From Ferrimonas balearica (lineage in GTDB: Bacteria > Pseudomonadota > Gammaproteobacteria > Enterobacterales > Shewanellaceae): a DNA stretch of 64,000 nt. The position numbers and the translations under genes were made by a program. The stretch spans positions 248,001-312,000 of the forward strand of contig NZ_JAHVHW010000007.1 in the NCBI RefSeq assembly GCF_019802055.1. Direction: 5' to 3'. Positions within the stretch are counted from its first letter, which is position 1. Each line of letters opens with the position of its first letter. The notes beneath the pieces were generated by a model, which saw nothing but the letters and a program-made list of their open reading frames with translations, searched no databases and was not told the origin of the DNA. Shown here piece after piece: positions 35,744-44,560 of this stretch.

Positions 35744-36529
35744 ATGGCTACCGTTGTAAAGCGCAGTAATTGGGTGGTGTGGAAAGATGTCATCTTTGCC
35801 CTGTTTATCCGGGAGATCAGGACAGGGTTCAGTGACAAGCTCGGTTTAGGCTGGGCTGTCATCAGCCCGCTTGCGTTCATCTTTATCTTGTCCTTTATTC
35901 GTGGCCGGATGGACGGTGGTGAGACCCACACCATGCCCACCTTCGTGTTTATGGTGTATGGCATGCTGATGATTCAGCTGTTTCTCACCATGCTGCAAAG
36001 TTGCTCCTCGGCCATCAAGAAGAACAAGGCACTGTTTGCCTTTCGGCAGGTTCAGCCTATCAGTGCCATATTTGCCGCAGCTCTGTTTGAAACTCTAATT
36101 AAGATGGCAGTCATCGTTCTGATTTGGTGCGTGATGTACTTTCTTAATTACGAAATCCGGTTGGACAACGCACTGCTGTTGATACTCAACTTTTTCGTTA
36201 TGGCAATTCTGGCAATGTCCCTTGGGCTGATGTTTGCCATGGCGCAGTGCTATATCAGTGAAATCGGTAAAGTACAGCAGTTACTGACAAGGCCCCTCTT
36301 CTTTATTTCAGGTGTGTTTTTCTCCTTGCAGGACATCTCCAAGGAATATTGGCACTACCTTGATTGGAATCCGATACTTCATGGTATCGAACTATCCCGC
36401 CAGGCGGTCTATAGCAGTTATGGTGCGGTAGGGGTTAGCTACGAGTATTATCTTGGCTTTACATTGGTGGTATTGACCATTGCATTGAGTTGGTATTTCT
36501 CAAGCTGGAAACAGGCGATTAGCCGATGA
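35744..36529 (+). CDS. kpsM: Capsule ABC transporter permease KpsM
   Basis: KpsM is the membrane subunit of the ABC exporter for group 2/3-type capsules. The 261 residues (E. coli KpsM: 258) show about six hydrophobic segments and the ABC-2 pattern: FALFIREIRTGFSDKLGLGW, ending with RPLFFISGVFFSLQDISKEYW. I choose the ATG at 35744; an ATG at 35720 is in frame but lies within kpsD and has no ribosome site. Its end overlaps kpsT by 4 bases. Confidence 0.92.
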   Translation: MATVVKRSNWVVWKDVIFALFIREIRTGFSDKLGLGWAVISPLAFIFILSFIRGRMDGGETHTMPTFVFMVYGMLMIQLFLTMLQSCSSAIKKNKALFAFRQVQPISAIFAAALFETLIKMAVIVLIWCVMYFLNYEIRLDNALLLILNFFVMAILAMSLGLMFAMAQCYISEIGKVQQLLTRPLFFISGVFFSLQDISKEYWHYLDWNPILHGIELSRQAVYSSYGAVGVSYEYYLGFTLVVLTIALSWYFSSWKQAISR

Positions 36530-37176
36530 TAAAACTTGAATGCCTGACAAAGTATTACCCCTCCCGACTTGGCAATCAGTATATTTTTAAGAATCTGAGT
36601 TTTGAGATCCCTTCGGATCACAATATTGCCATCCTGGGCTCAAATGGAGCGGGTAAATCCACACTGTTTCGTTTACTTGCCGGTAGTGAGTACCCCAACC
36701 ACGGTCGGGTAGTGACCGATCTCAACCTGTCCTGGCCTGTTGCGCTGGCCACCGGTATCCACCCCAAGATGACGGGGCGGGAAAATACCCGGTTTATCGG
36801 AATGGTCAACGGTGTCGCGGATCTCGACCTCTATGAGGAGAAAGTCCAGGATTTCGCTGAACTGGGGAAAAAATACGATCTGCCGGTCAGTACCTACTCG
36901 AGTGGTATGCGGCCACGTCTGGCCTTTGCCTGTTCCATCGCCATCGACTTTGATGTCTACCTGATTGATGAAGTGACGTCGGTTGGTGATGCCAGGTTTC
37001 GCAAGAAAGCCAAAGAGGCATTACTCCAGAAGAGTCGTGACTCAAACGTGATCATGGTCAGTCACGAAATGAGCGAGTTGCGCGAGTTCTGTGACAGTGC
37101 TCTGGTACTACATCAGGGCGAACTGACGTTTTATCAGGATTTAGAACAGGGCATTGCCCATTATCAGACTTTATAA
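36526..37176 (+). CDS. kpsT: Capsule ABC transporter ATPase KpsT
   Basis: KpsT powers capsule export through KpsM. The 216-residue ATPase has Walker A GSNGAGKST at 38-46, the signature YSSGMRPRLAFA and Walker B DVYLIDEVTSVGD, with a His in MVSHEMSEL. It lacks the C-terminal carbohydrate-binding domain of O-antigen Wzt proteins, which supports a capsule-type KpsT. It overlaps kpsM by 4 bases and is followed by kpsE 2 bases later. Confidence 0.95.
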   Translation: MIKLECLTKYYPSRLGNQYIFKNLSFEIPSDHNIAILGSNGAGKSTLFRLLAGSEYPNHGRVVTDLNLSWPVALATGIHPKMTGRENTRFIGMVNGVADLDLYEEKVQDFAELGKKYDLPVSTYSSGMRPRLAFACSIAIDFDVYLIDEVTSVGDARFRKKAKEALLQKSRDSNVIMVSHEMSELREFCDSALVLHQGELTFYQDLEQGIAHYQTL

Positions 37177-37178
37177 CC

Positions 37179-38633
37179 ATGACTCAGACTGCAATCAAAA
37201 ATGTAGAGCAGCGCTTCGTCCAACTCCGGGAAGTGATGAGCGCCCAGGAGTGGAACTCTGTCGCTAAGCTGCTGGCAAAAGCGAAGTCTCTGGAGAACCA
37301 GGATGCGCCTCTTGCCCGCCGGCTTGCACAGCGCGCTAAAAACCTGGAGCCGGACAACCCTAAAGTCCTGTCGGAATTAACGCGTCTTAATCGCTTGGTG
37401 CAGCAACAACAACCTGCAGCCGACATCAGTCGCTCAAGCGAAAGGAGACCAGGCCGGGTGGTGGTATTGAATCAGCGGCTACAGAAGGCCCTGGAACACC
37501 CCAAAATGGCTAAGGCAAAAACGCCCTGGTTCCTTGGACTAATTCTGCCCATTTTGGTGTTCGCATTTTACCAGTTGGTTTGGGCCAGCCCCCGTTATGA
37601 AAGCCGAGCTCAATTGATTGTTCAGCAGCCGGATGGCATGGCGACAATGGATATGTCGATGGCCTTGCTGAGTGGCTTCGGCGTGAGCACCCCCGCTACT
37701 TCAGACTCGCAACTGGTCAAAGCCTTCATTGCCTCTGAAGATATGCTGAAGTATCTGGATGACAAGCTTTCGCTTCGGGACCATTACTCACAAAGCACTG
37801 TGGATATGTTTACCCGATTGAATGGATGGTCCACCCAGGAAGATTTTCTGCGTTTTTACCAGAACCACACCGTGGTGGAGATTGATGAAAAGTCTAACGT
37901 CATTACGGTAAAAACTCAGGGCTTTGACGCAGAGTTTGCCAAACACCTGAGTCAGGCAATAGTTGAACGCGCTGAGTGGTATATCAACTCTCTGGGACAC
38001 CAACTGGCTGAGGCGCAACTGGAGTTCATAAAAGGTGAACATCGTTTAGTTGAGCAACGTCTCGAAAAAGCCAAGCGCGAGTTGCTGGGTTTCCAACAGC
38101 AGTTTAATCTACTCGACCCAGAAGCTGAAGGGATGGCACTTCAGCAGATCACTTATGGTCTGGAAGCTCAGCTAGCCACTAAGAAAGCAGAACTGAAATC
38201 CCTGCTCTCAATCATGAGCACTGATGCGCCTCAAGTACTGGTTATTCAGAGTCAGATACGAGCGTTGGAGGCACAGCTAGAAGTTGAGCGTGGACGCTTG
38301 TCCTTGCAACAGGGGAATGGTGGCGATAGCCATCTTGCGATACCTGGGGATACCGGTTATTCGGTGAGTGAAGTTTTAGCGAAATATGCTTCATTGAAGA
38401 TTGAGCTTGAACTGGCGCTGCAAGCCTACACCGCTTCAGAGGTTTCGTTGGAAAAGTCTCGAGTGGAAGCGTATCGCAAGCTCAAATATTTAATGACGGT
38501 GGAGTCTTCAACTCTGCCTGAAGATAATCAATATCCGCAAAGCACTTATAATATCTTGCTGTTTTCTGTTGTCCTGATGATGCTGTTTGGCATTGGCAGA
38601 ATTATTCTGGCAACCGTGAAAGAATTGAAATAA
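37179..38633 (+). CDS. kpsE: KpsE-like capsule export inner-membrane protein with long N-terminal extension
   Basis: KpsE is a polysaccharide co-polymerase-type protein that bridges KpsMT and KpsD. The 484-residue product has two membrane segments (about 116-135 and 458-478) enclosing a large periplasmic coiled-coil part. The motif ASPRYESRAQLIVQQPDGMA after the first segment is typical. E. coli KpsE has 382 residues; the extra length is mainly about 110 cytoplasmic residues before the first membrane segment. That stretch contains a TPR-like pattern (AKSLENQDAPLARRLAQRAK). The stop is 16 bases before rmlA. Confidence 0.88.
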   Translation: MTQTAIKNVEQRFVQLREVMSAQEWNSVAKLLAKAKSLENQDAPLARRLAQRAKNLEPDNPKVLSELTRLNRLVQQQQPAADISRSSERRPGRVVVLNQRLQKALEHPKMAKAKTPWFLGLILPILVFAFYQLVWASPRYESRAQLIVQQPDGMATMDMSMALLSGFGVSTPATSDSQLVKAFIASEDMLKYLDDKLSLRDHYSQSTVDMFTRLNGWSTQEDFLRFYQNHTVVEIDEKSNVITVKTQGFDAEFAKHLSQAIVERAEWYINSLGHQLAEAQLEFIKGEHRLVEQRLEKAKRELLGFQQQFNLLDPEAEGMALQQITYGLEAQLATKKAELKSLLSIMSTDAPQVLVIQSQIRALEAQLEVERGRLSLQQGNGGDSHLAIPGDTGYSVSEVLAKYASLKIELELALQAYTASEVSLEKSRVEAYRKLKYLMTVESSTLPEDNQYPQSTYNILLFSVVLMMLFGIGRIILATVKELK

Positions 38634-38649
38634 AGAAATAGAGTAATTT

Positions 38650-39555
38650 ATGAATAAAATGACTCCCTACGAAGCCAAACGCAAAGGAATTGTATTGGCT
38701 GGTGGTTCTGGTACTCGTCTTTACCCCTTGACCAAAGTGGTTAGCAAGCAGCTGATGGCGGTTTACGATAAGCCGATGATCTATTATCCCATCTCTACGC
38801 TGATGGTAGCCGGCATCCGGGAGATCGCCATTATCTCTACCCCTGAGGAACTCCCGCGTTTTCGCGAACTGCTTGGAGATGGCTCCGACTGGGGGGTTCA
38901 GTTTGAGTACATTGAACAACCCTCTCCCGATGGTCTGGCACAGGCATTCTTGCTGGCTGAAGAGTTTATCGGTGACGATGAGGTTGCGCTGATTCTTGGT
39001 GACAACCTGTTCTATGGCCATGACCTGTCTGCCTCCTTGCGGCGTGCAGCGAGCAAGCAGGAAGGCGCCACAATCTTTGGCTACCATGTCGCTGACCCGA
39101 AAGCCTATGGTGTGGTCGAGTTTGACGATGAGCGCCGTGCCGTATCCATTGAAGAAAAACCTCAGCAGCCCAAATCTAACTATGCGGTTCCGGGGCTCTA
39201 TTTCTTCGACAATCGGGTGGTGGAGTTTGCTAAGCAGGTAAAACCCTCTGCACGTGGCGAGCTCGAGATCACTGATGTGATTGACGCGTACCTCAACCGA
39301 AATGAGTTGGACGTCGAGGTGATGGGTCGTGGAACCGCCTGGCTGGATACCGGCACACATGACAGCTTACTGCAGGCGGCGGAATTTATTGAGACCATCG
39401 AAAAACGTCAGGGCTTGAAAGTGTGCTGCCCTGAAGAGGTGGCTTTCCGTATGGGTTTTATTTCCAAAGAGCAGTTGCGAGACCTGGCCGGACCGCTGGT
39501 TAAAAGTGGGTATGGACAATATCTGATGGAAGTATTGAATAACAAAGTCTTTTAA
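38650..39555 (+). CDS. rmlA: Glucose-1-phosphate thymidylyltransferase RmlA
   Basis: RmlA makes dTDP-glucose, the first step to dTDP-L-rhamnose. The 301-residue enzyme has the nucleotide-binding signature [20 protein letters not shown], then [14 protein letters not shown], and the active-site region [11 protein letters not shown] and [18 protein letters not shown]. It heads the four rml genes, here in the order A-C-D-B. Confidence 0.96.
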   Translation: MNKMTPYEAKRKGIVLAGGSGTRLYPLTKVVSKQLMAVYDKPMIYYPISTLMVAGIREIAIISTPEELPRFRELLGDGSDWGVQFEYIEQPSPDGLAQAFLLAEEFIGDDEVALILGDNLFYGHDLSASLRRAASKQEGATIFGYHVADPKAYGVVEFDDERRAVSIEEKPQQPKSNYAVPGLYFFDNRVVEFAKQVKPSARGELEITDVIDAYLNRNELDVEVMGRGTAWLDTGTHDSLLQAAEFIETIEKRQGLKVCCPEEVAFRMGFISKEQLRDLAGPLVKSGYGQYLMEVLNNKVF

Positions 39556-39580
39556 CTTTAATCGCTGTCGAAAAGAATCT

Positions 39581-40126
39581 ATGAAATTTATAAAAACAGA
39601 TATCGAAGACGTCGTCATCATTGAACCCAAAGTATTTGGTGATGAGCGGGGCTTCTTTATGGAAACTTTTCGCACTGAGCTGTTTAACGAGCACTGTGCA
39701 CCGCGAGAGTTTGTTCAGGAGAACCACAGTAAGTCTGCCAAAGGTGTACTGCGGGGCTTACACTACCAAACTGAAAACACTCAGGGAAAGCTGGTTCGAG
39801 TTGTCCGTGGATCGGTGTTTGATGTTGCTGTGGATATGCGCCGTGATTCTCCCACTTTCGGCAAATGGGTCGGGGTCGAACTTTCCGAACATAACAAGCG
39901 TCAACTGTGGGTGCCGGAAGGGTTTGCTCATGGCTTCTATGTGATGTCGGAAGAAGCAGAGTTTGTCTACAAGTGCACTGACGTTTACAACCCGAATGCC
40001 GAAGCCTCACTGCGCTGGGATGACCCTAAGGTCAACATCAATTGGCCTATTGAAGAAAGCTATGAGCCCTCTCTTTCCGAGAAAGATGCTCAGGGCTTTT
40101 GCTTTGACGACGCACCTAAGTTTTAA
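39581..40126 (+). CDS. rmlC: dTDP-4-dehydrorhamnose 3,5-epimerase RmlC
   Basis: RmlC epimerises dTDP-4-keto-6-deoxyglucose at C3 and C5. The 181-residue cupin protein has DERGFFMETFR, the active His in VLRGLHYQ and the Tyr/pocket region WVPEGFAHGFYVMSEEAEFVY (split at the Gly). It is followed 5 bases later by rmlD. Confidence 0.96.
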   Translation: MKFIKTDIEDVVIIEPKVFGDERGFFMETFRTELFNEHCAPREFVQENHSKSAKGVLRGLHYQTENTQGKLVRVVRGSVFDVAVDMRRDSPTFGKWVGVELSEHNKRQLWVPEGFAHGFYVMSEEAEFVYKCTDVYNPNAEASLRWDDPKVNINWPIEESYEPSLSEKDAQGFCFDDAPKF

Positions 40127-40131
40127 CAGGG

Positions 40132-41049
40132 ATGGATATGGTGACAAGGGTATTGGTAACAGGAAGTGGTGGTCAGTTGGCATGGGAACTGGCACAGACT
40201 TGTCCTGAAAACATTGAGTTGCTCTGCCTTTCGGCCAAAGAGCTGGATATTACCGACAAGGAAGCGGTAATGGCTCGGATTCAAAAGGAACGTCCTGATG
40301 CCGTGATTAACGCTGCGGCCTACACTGCGGTTGATCGGGCCGAAGAGGAAGTCGAACTGGCCTATGCGGTGAATGAGGCGGGCAGTGAACATCTGGCTCT
40401 GGCCTGTCGCGAGGTTGGGGCGAAATTGGTGCATGTGTCTACTGACTTCGTTTTTGACGGCAGTAGAAATACGCCCTATCAACCGGACGACAAACCCAAC
40501 CCATTGAATGTCTACGGAGCCTCCAAGCTAGCAGGCGACAAAAAGATTGCAGAAGTGCTTGGTCCCGATGCGGTGATCATCCGTACCGCCTGGGTCTATT
40601 CGACGTTTGGCAATAACTTCGTCAAAACCATGCTGCGGTTGATGGCTGAGAAAGAGCAGCTTGGCATTATTTATGATCAGGTAGGTACCCCGACCTGGGC
40701 TCGAGGACTGGCTCTTTTGTGCTGGAACCTGTCTGAAAAGTTGCTCAACGGTGGGCTTAATACTCAGGTAGAAGGCAAAGGCGAGTGCATGACCCTGCAC
40801 TGGACAGATGCTGGCGTGGCCTCCTGGTATGATTTTGCGATTGCGATTCAAGAGTTGGCTATAGAAAAGGGGATGCTGAGCAAGGCGATACCAGTACGCC
40901 CGATTCCGGCCTCTGCTTACCCAACACCGGCAACTCGCCCCTCCTTTAGTGTCATTGATAAGTCCTTGGCAGAGTCTATCTCCGGAATGGAGACCGTCCA
41001 TTGGCGTAAGCAGTTGTCACAAATGCTGGACGAAGTTAACGCACACTAA
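40132..41049 (+). CDS. rmlD: dTDP-4-dehydrorhamnose reductase RmlD
   Basis: RmlD carries out the final reduction to dTDP-L-rhamnose. The 305-residue short-chain dehydrogenase has the NAD(P) motif VTGSGGQLAWELA near the N-terminus (GxxGxxG variant), LVHVSTDFVFDGS and YGASKLAGD with Tyr and Lys of the YxxxK pair. It begins at the ATG at 40132; an ATG at 40138 is also possible. It lies between rmlC and rmlB. Confidence 0.95.
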   Translation: MDMVTRVLVTGSGGQLAWELAQTCPENIELLCLSAKELDITDKEAVMARIQKERPDAVINAAAYTAVDRAEEEVELAYAVNEAGSEHLALACREVGAKLVHVSTDFVFDGSRNTPYQPDDKPNPLNVYGASKLAGDKKIAEVLGPDAVIIRTAWVYSTFGNNFVKTMLRLMAEKEQLGIIYDQVGTPTWARGLALLCWNLSEKLLNGGLNTQVEGKGECMTLHWTDAGVASWYDFAIAIQELAIEKGMLSKAIPVRPIPASAYPTPATRPSFSVIDKSLAESISGMETVHWRKQLSQMLDEVNAH

Positions 41050-41106
41050 GCGTAATCCAGACTGTAGCCGATACTTTCTTCTTCAAATCAGTTATAGAAA
41101 CATTCA

Positions 41107-42225
41107 ATGAAAAACAAAACCCTTTTGGTTACTGGTGGCGCCGGATTTATCGGTGCGAACTTCGTTCATTACTGGATGCGCAACCACGCTAATGACAAAG
41201 TAATCGTACTGGATGCGCTTACATATGCGGGCAACCGTGCAAATCTGGACGCCGTTGCCGACAACGCTAACTTCCGCTTTGTACACGGCGATATCTGCGA
41301 TACTGTGCTGGTTGAGTCTCTACTCCGCGAGGAGAGCGTTGATACGCTGGTGCATTTTGCTGCCGAGTCTCACGTGGACCGCTCAATCACCGGCCCGGAT
41401 GCCTTTATCGAAACCAACATTATCGGTACTTACAGCCTGCTGAAGGCTGCGAAGAAAGTATGGATTGATGAGGGCCTGAACAAGGAAGGCCACCGTTTCC
41501 ACCATGTCTCCACTGACGAAGTGTATGGCACCCTGGGACCCAAAGACCCTGCCTTTACCGAAGATACGGCATACGCGCCCAACTCACCCTATTCAGCGAG
41601 CAAAGCCGCTTCGGACCACTTGGTACGCGCTTACCATCATACTTATGGTTTGAATATTACCACCAGTAATTGCTCGAACAATTACGGCCCGTACCACTTT
41701 CCCGAAAAGCTTATCCCGCTAGTGTTAACCAATATTCTGCATGACAAGGCATTGCCCATTTACGGCGATGGTCAGCAGATTCGGGATTGGTTGTACGTAG
41801 AAGATCATGCCCGCGGTATCGAGTTGGTGCTGGAAAAGGGTCAGGTAGGCGAAAACTACAATATTGGTGGGCACAATGAGTGGGCCAATATCGACATCGT
41901 CAATGAAATCTGCCGTCTGATGAATAAGGCTTTTGCCACTCGCCCGGTACTGGCCGAAAAATATCCGGAAGCCAAGGCAGCAACTGCTGGTAAAGCTGAG
42001 TCATTGATCACTTATGTGGCTGATCGTGCTGGCCACGATCGTCGGTATGCAATAGACGCCCGCAAGACTAATGCTGAACTGGGTTATAAGCCTTACGAGT
42101 CATTTGAATCCGGTATTGCGAAGACCATCGAATGGTATCTCAGCAATGATACTTGGTGGAAAGCAGTAATGGATGGCAGTTATCTGAACTGGCTAACTCA
42201 GCAGTACGGGAAACCTGAAGAGTAA
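41107..42225 (+). CDS. rmlB: dTDP-glucose 4,6-dehydratase RmlB
   Basis: RmlB converts dTDP-glucose to dTDP-4-keto-6-deoxyglucose. The 372-residue enzyme has VTGGAGFIGANFVHYW at its start, the substrate region FAAESHVDRSI, STDEVYGTLG, and the catalytic YSASK (in NSPYSASKAASDHLV). GC-richer than the gene after it. A 57-base gap separates it from rmlD. After it, base composition falls noticeably, marking the beginning of the AT-rich part of the locus. Confidence 0.96.
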   Translation: MKNKTLLVTGGAGFIGANFVHYWMRNHANDKVIVLDALTYAGNRANLDAVADNANFRFVHGDICDTVLVESLLREESVDTLVHFAAESHVDRSITGPDAFIETNIIGTYSLLKAAKKVWIDEGLNKEGHRFHHVSTDEVYGTLGPKDPAFTEDTAYAPNSPYSASKAASDHLVRAYHHTYGLNITTSNCSNNYGPYHFPEKLIPLVLTNILHDKALPIYGDGQQIRDWLYVEDHARGIELVLEKGQVGENYNIGGHNEWANIDIVNEICRLMNKAFATRPVLAEKYPEAKAATAGKAESLITYVADRAGHDRRYAIDARKTNAELGYKPYESFESGIAKTIEWYLSNDTWWKAVMDGSYLNWLTQQYGKPEE

Positions 42226-42319
42226 GCTATTTTATTAGACACTGATTTCTATATTCATTATTTGAATTGATTTTCAAAGTGTTTGGCATTGGATTAAGTA
42301 AAGGATTTTGGGCAGCGTT

Positions 42320-44554
42320 ATGGTCCTTCGAAAAATAAAAAACCGTATTATCTCCAGGGAAGGAGAGGTTTCTAAGCGTTCGGTATTTCAATATTGCATT
42401 GATTATAGCGGTGAGTACTCTGAAAATAAGCTGATTGTAAGCGGTTGGGTGTTTCAAACTGACGGCTCTGGCGACGTCAGTATATCGGTGGTACAAAGTA
42501 ACGGTACTCTAGTGCATACGCTTGCGGAGCGTCGCTCTGCGCGACCTGATGTTAAAGCCTTTATGTCTGTCAGTGAGGAAATGACCGATATTGGTTTTGT
42601 TATCACCTGTGACTTGGAACTGGTGGATGATAAACCGCTTTTTATTCATTTTTCTTCAGGTTCCAACGAACAACGTATTCCTTTGTGCAGAGATGCAATA
42701 GATAAACCTGTAGTTGAATCTTTGCTTTCAAGCTTACAAGCTGAAAGCAAAGATTCAAGTTCTTCCTCTGTTACGAATAGGCCCGTTTGGCCGGTGTCAA
42801 CTGAATTTGGTTATTGGGTAGAACTTTGCGGAATCTACAAAGAGCGTTTTTGTATTCTTAGAGGGTGGGCAGCGGACTTAGAAAACAAGTCTTCTGTTGA
42901 AGTAAGTGTTAATCGCGTAAATGGCGCGAGTATGAGGGTGCTAGAGTTTGACAGGGTCGAAAGACATGATGTATTAAAAAGCTTGAAATTCTCTGATGAT
43001 ACAGAATATCTTGGGTTTGTTCTGTTATGTGAACTGGACTCAGATTCAAACGAAAATCTTGAAATTAGGTTGAACTCTGGTCAGAAACAACTTACTCTGC
43101 CCTTTATTTCAAAAAAAACCAACTTTGAAGAGTTAACTTATTCTTTGGCAGAGGCCAGTGAGAATAATGTGTCCGAGACTAAGGCAAAACTTTGCAAAAA
43201 GTTAGGGAATAGCTATTTTGAAGAGCTTAGTACTCGTCTAAAAAACATCTCAGAATTGAATGTTAAAGTTCATGTTGATATCGCCATAGGTTTTGAAAAA
43301 GGCTGCTTCGTCAGTGGCTGGATAGATGATATTAACGGAGAGATATCTGCGATTCACCTTTGCGGTGGAAGTAGATTAAGTAATAACTTGCTCCATGACC
43401 TTTGCTACTTTAAACGTGCGGATGTTAACAAGGCATTCCCTCATATGCCTGATAACTATCTTGCAGGATTCTGTAGCTTTATGGAGTTGGAAATAGAAGC
43501 GAAAGATCTCTCACTATTGGTATTTGACCGATATGGTAAGGTAGCTAAAGTCAAAGCCTCTCCTAAGTGTTATTCGGGTCGAGAGATAGAGGCAACAAAG
43601 ATTATACTTAGCCATGTTGAGCCTAGTGACCCTTCGCTCGGAAAAGTCTTTGAAAGACATATTCATCCCGCATTGCAGCGTGTATGGCAGCAACGTCTCT
43701 CACAGCCTGAAGTTGATACCGTAAGGGTCACAGAATTTGGCAAGCCAATTTCGAATCCACGTTGCTCAGTAATCGTGCCACTTTATGGTCGCTATGACTT
43801 TGTCCTTCATCAAATCGCCCAGTTTGTTAGCGACAGTGATTTCGATGATGTTGAACTGATTTATGTATTGGATGATCCAACATTAGAAGCCCCTCTTCTG
43901 AAACTGTGCCACGATGTTGAGCAGCTTTTTCCAATTAGCTTTAAGTTGGTTAACTGCGGTTCAAACCTTGGGTATGCTGGTGCTAACAATCTTGGCGCGC
44001 GTTTCGCAAAAGCAGAAACGCTATTACTGTTAAATTCCGATGTGTTGCCTACCGAAGCCGGGTGGTTGGGTAGAATGCTCGAAGCTTATGGTAACTGTGA
44101 CCACGCCGGAGCCATGGGTGTCAAGCTCATTTTTGAGGATGGCTCTATCCAGCATAATGGGATGTCTTTCACCAAAAGCTCTGAATACAAAGATATTTGG
44201 TTAAATGAACATCCCGGTAAAGGACTTCCTGAATGGGCTATGCCTCAAATCGGTTGCCAAGCCATTTCAACGGTTACTGCTGCCTGCCTTATGGTTCAAA
44301 AGGCAAAGTTCAACCAGGTCGGTGGTTTTAGTACTGATTATATTTTGGGTGATTTTGAAGACTCCGACCTATGTTTAAAGCTGATCGATGCAGGTTATCA
44401 AAATTATCTTCTCGGTACTGAAAAGCTGTACCATCTTGAGCGTCAATCACAGTCGCTTGTAGATAGTGGTGATTGGAAATTTAAGCTCACACTATATAAC
44501 GCCTGGCAGCATACTCAGATGTGGGATAACACCATCGAAGGATTGGAGGGATAA
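42320..44554 (+). CDS. Glycosyltransferase family 2 with three N-terminal repeat domains
   Basis: The 744-residue protein ends in a GT2 domain (about 482-744: SVIVPLYGRYDF, LLLLNSDVLP, LGDFEDSDLCLKLIDAG). The N-terminal part has three similar ~95-residue units at about 28-120, 168-263 and 318-413. Each has a GW pair (VSGWVF, LRGWAAD, VSGWIDD), an R-x-DV/R-HDV motif (ARPDVKAF, ERHDVLK, KRADVNKAF) and a GF-containing strand (IGFVITC, LGFVLLC, AGFCSFM). I do not recognise this repeat. The start could also be a TTG at 42308. The coding region is AT-rich compared with rmlB. Its C-terminal domain is paralogous to the GT2 at 47680. Confidence 0.85.
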   Translation: MVLRKIKNRIISREGEVSKRSVFQYCIDYSGEYSENKLIVSGWVFQTDGSGDVSISVVQSNGTLVHTLAERRSARPDVKAFMSVSEEMTDIGFVITCDLELVDDKPLFIHFSSGSNEQRIPLCRDAIDKPVVESLLSSLQAESKDSSSSSVTNRPVWPVSTEFGYWVELCGIYKERFCILRGWAADLENKSSVEVSVNRVNGASMRVLEFDRVERHDVLKSLKFSDDTEYLGFVLLCELDSDSNENLEIRLNSGQKQLTLPFISKKTNFEELTYSLAEASENNVSETKAKLCKKLGNSYFEELSTRLKNISELNVKVHVDIAIGFEKGCFVSGWIDDINGEISAIHLCGGSRLSNNLLHDLCYFKRADVNKAFPHMPDNYLAGFCSFMELEIEAKDLSLLVFDRYGKVAKVKASPKCYSGREIEATKIILSHVEPSDPSLGKVFERHIHPALQRVWQQRLSQPEVDTVRVTEFGKPISNPRCSVIVPLYGRYDFVLHQIAQFVSDSDFDDVELIYVLDDPTLEAPLLKLCHDVEQLFPISFKLVNCGSNLGYAGANNLGARFAKAETLLLLNSDVLPTEAGWLGRMLEAYGNCDHAGAMGVKLIFEDGSIQHNGMSFTKSSEYKDIWLNEHPGKGLPEWAMPQIGCQAISTVTAACLMVQKAKFNQVGGFSTDYILGDFEDSDLCLKLIDAGYQNYLLGTEKLYHLERQSQSLVDSGDWKFKLTLYNAWQHTQMWDNTIEGLEG

Positions 44555-44560
44555 TTGATA

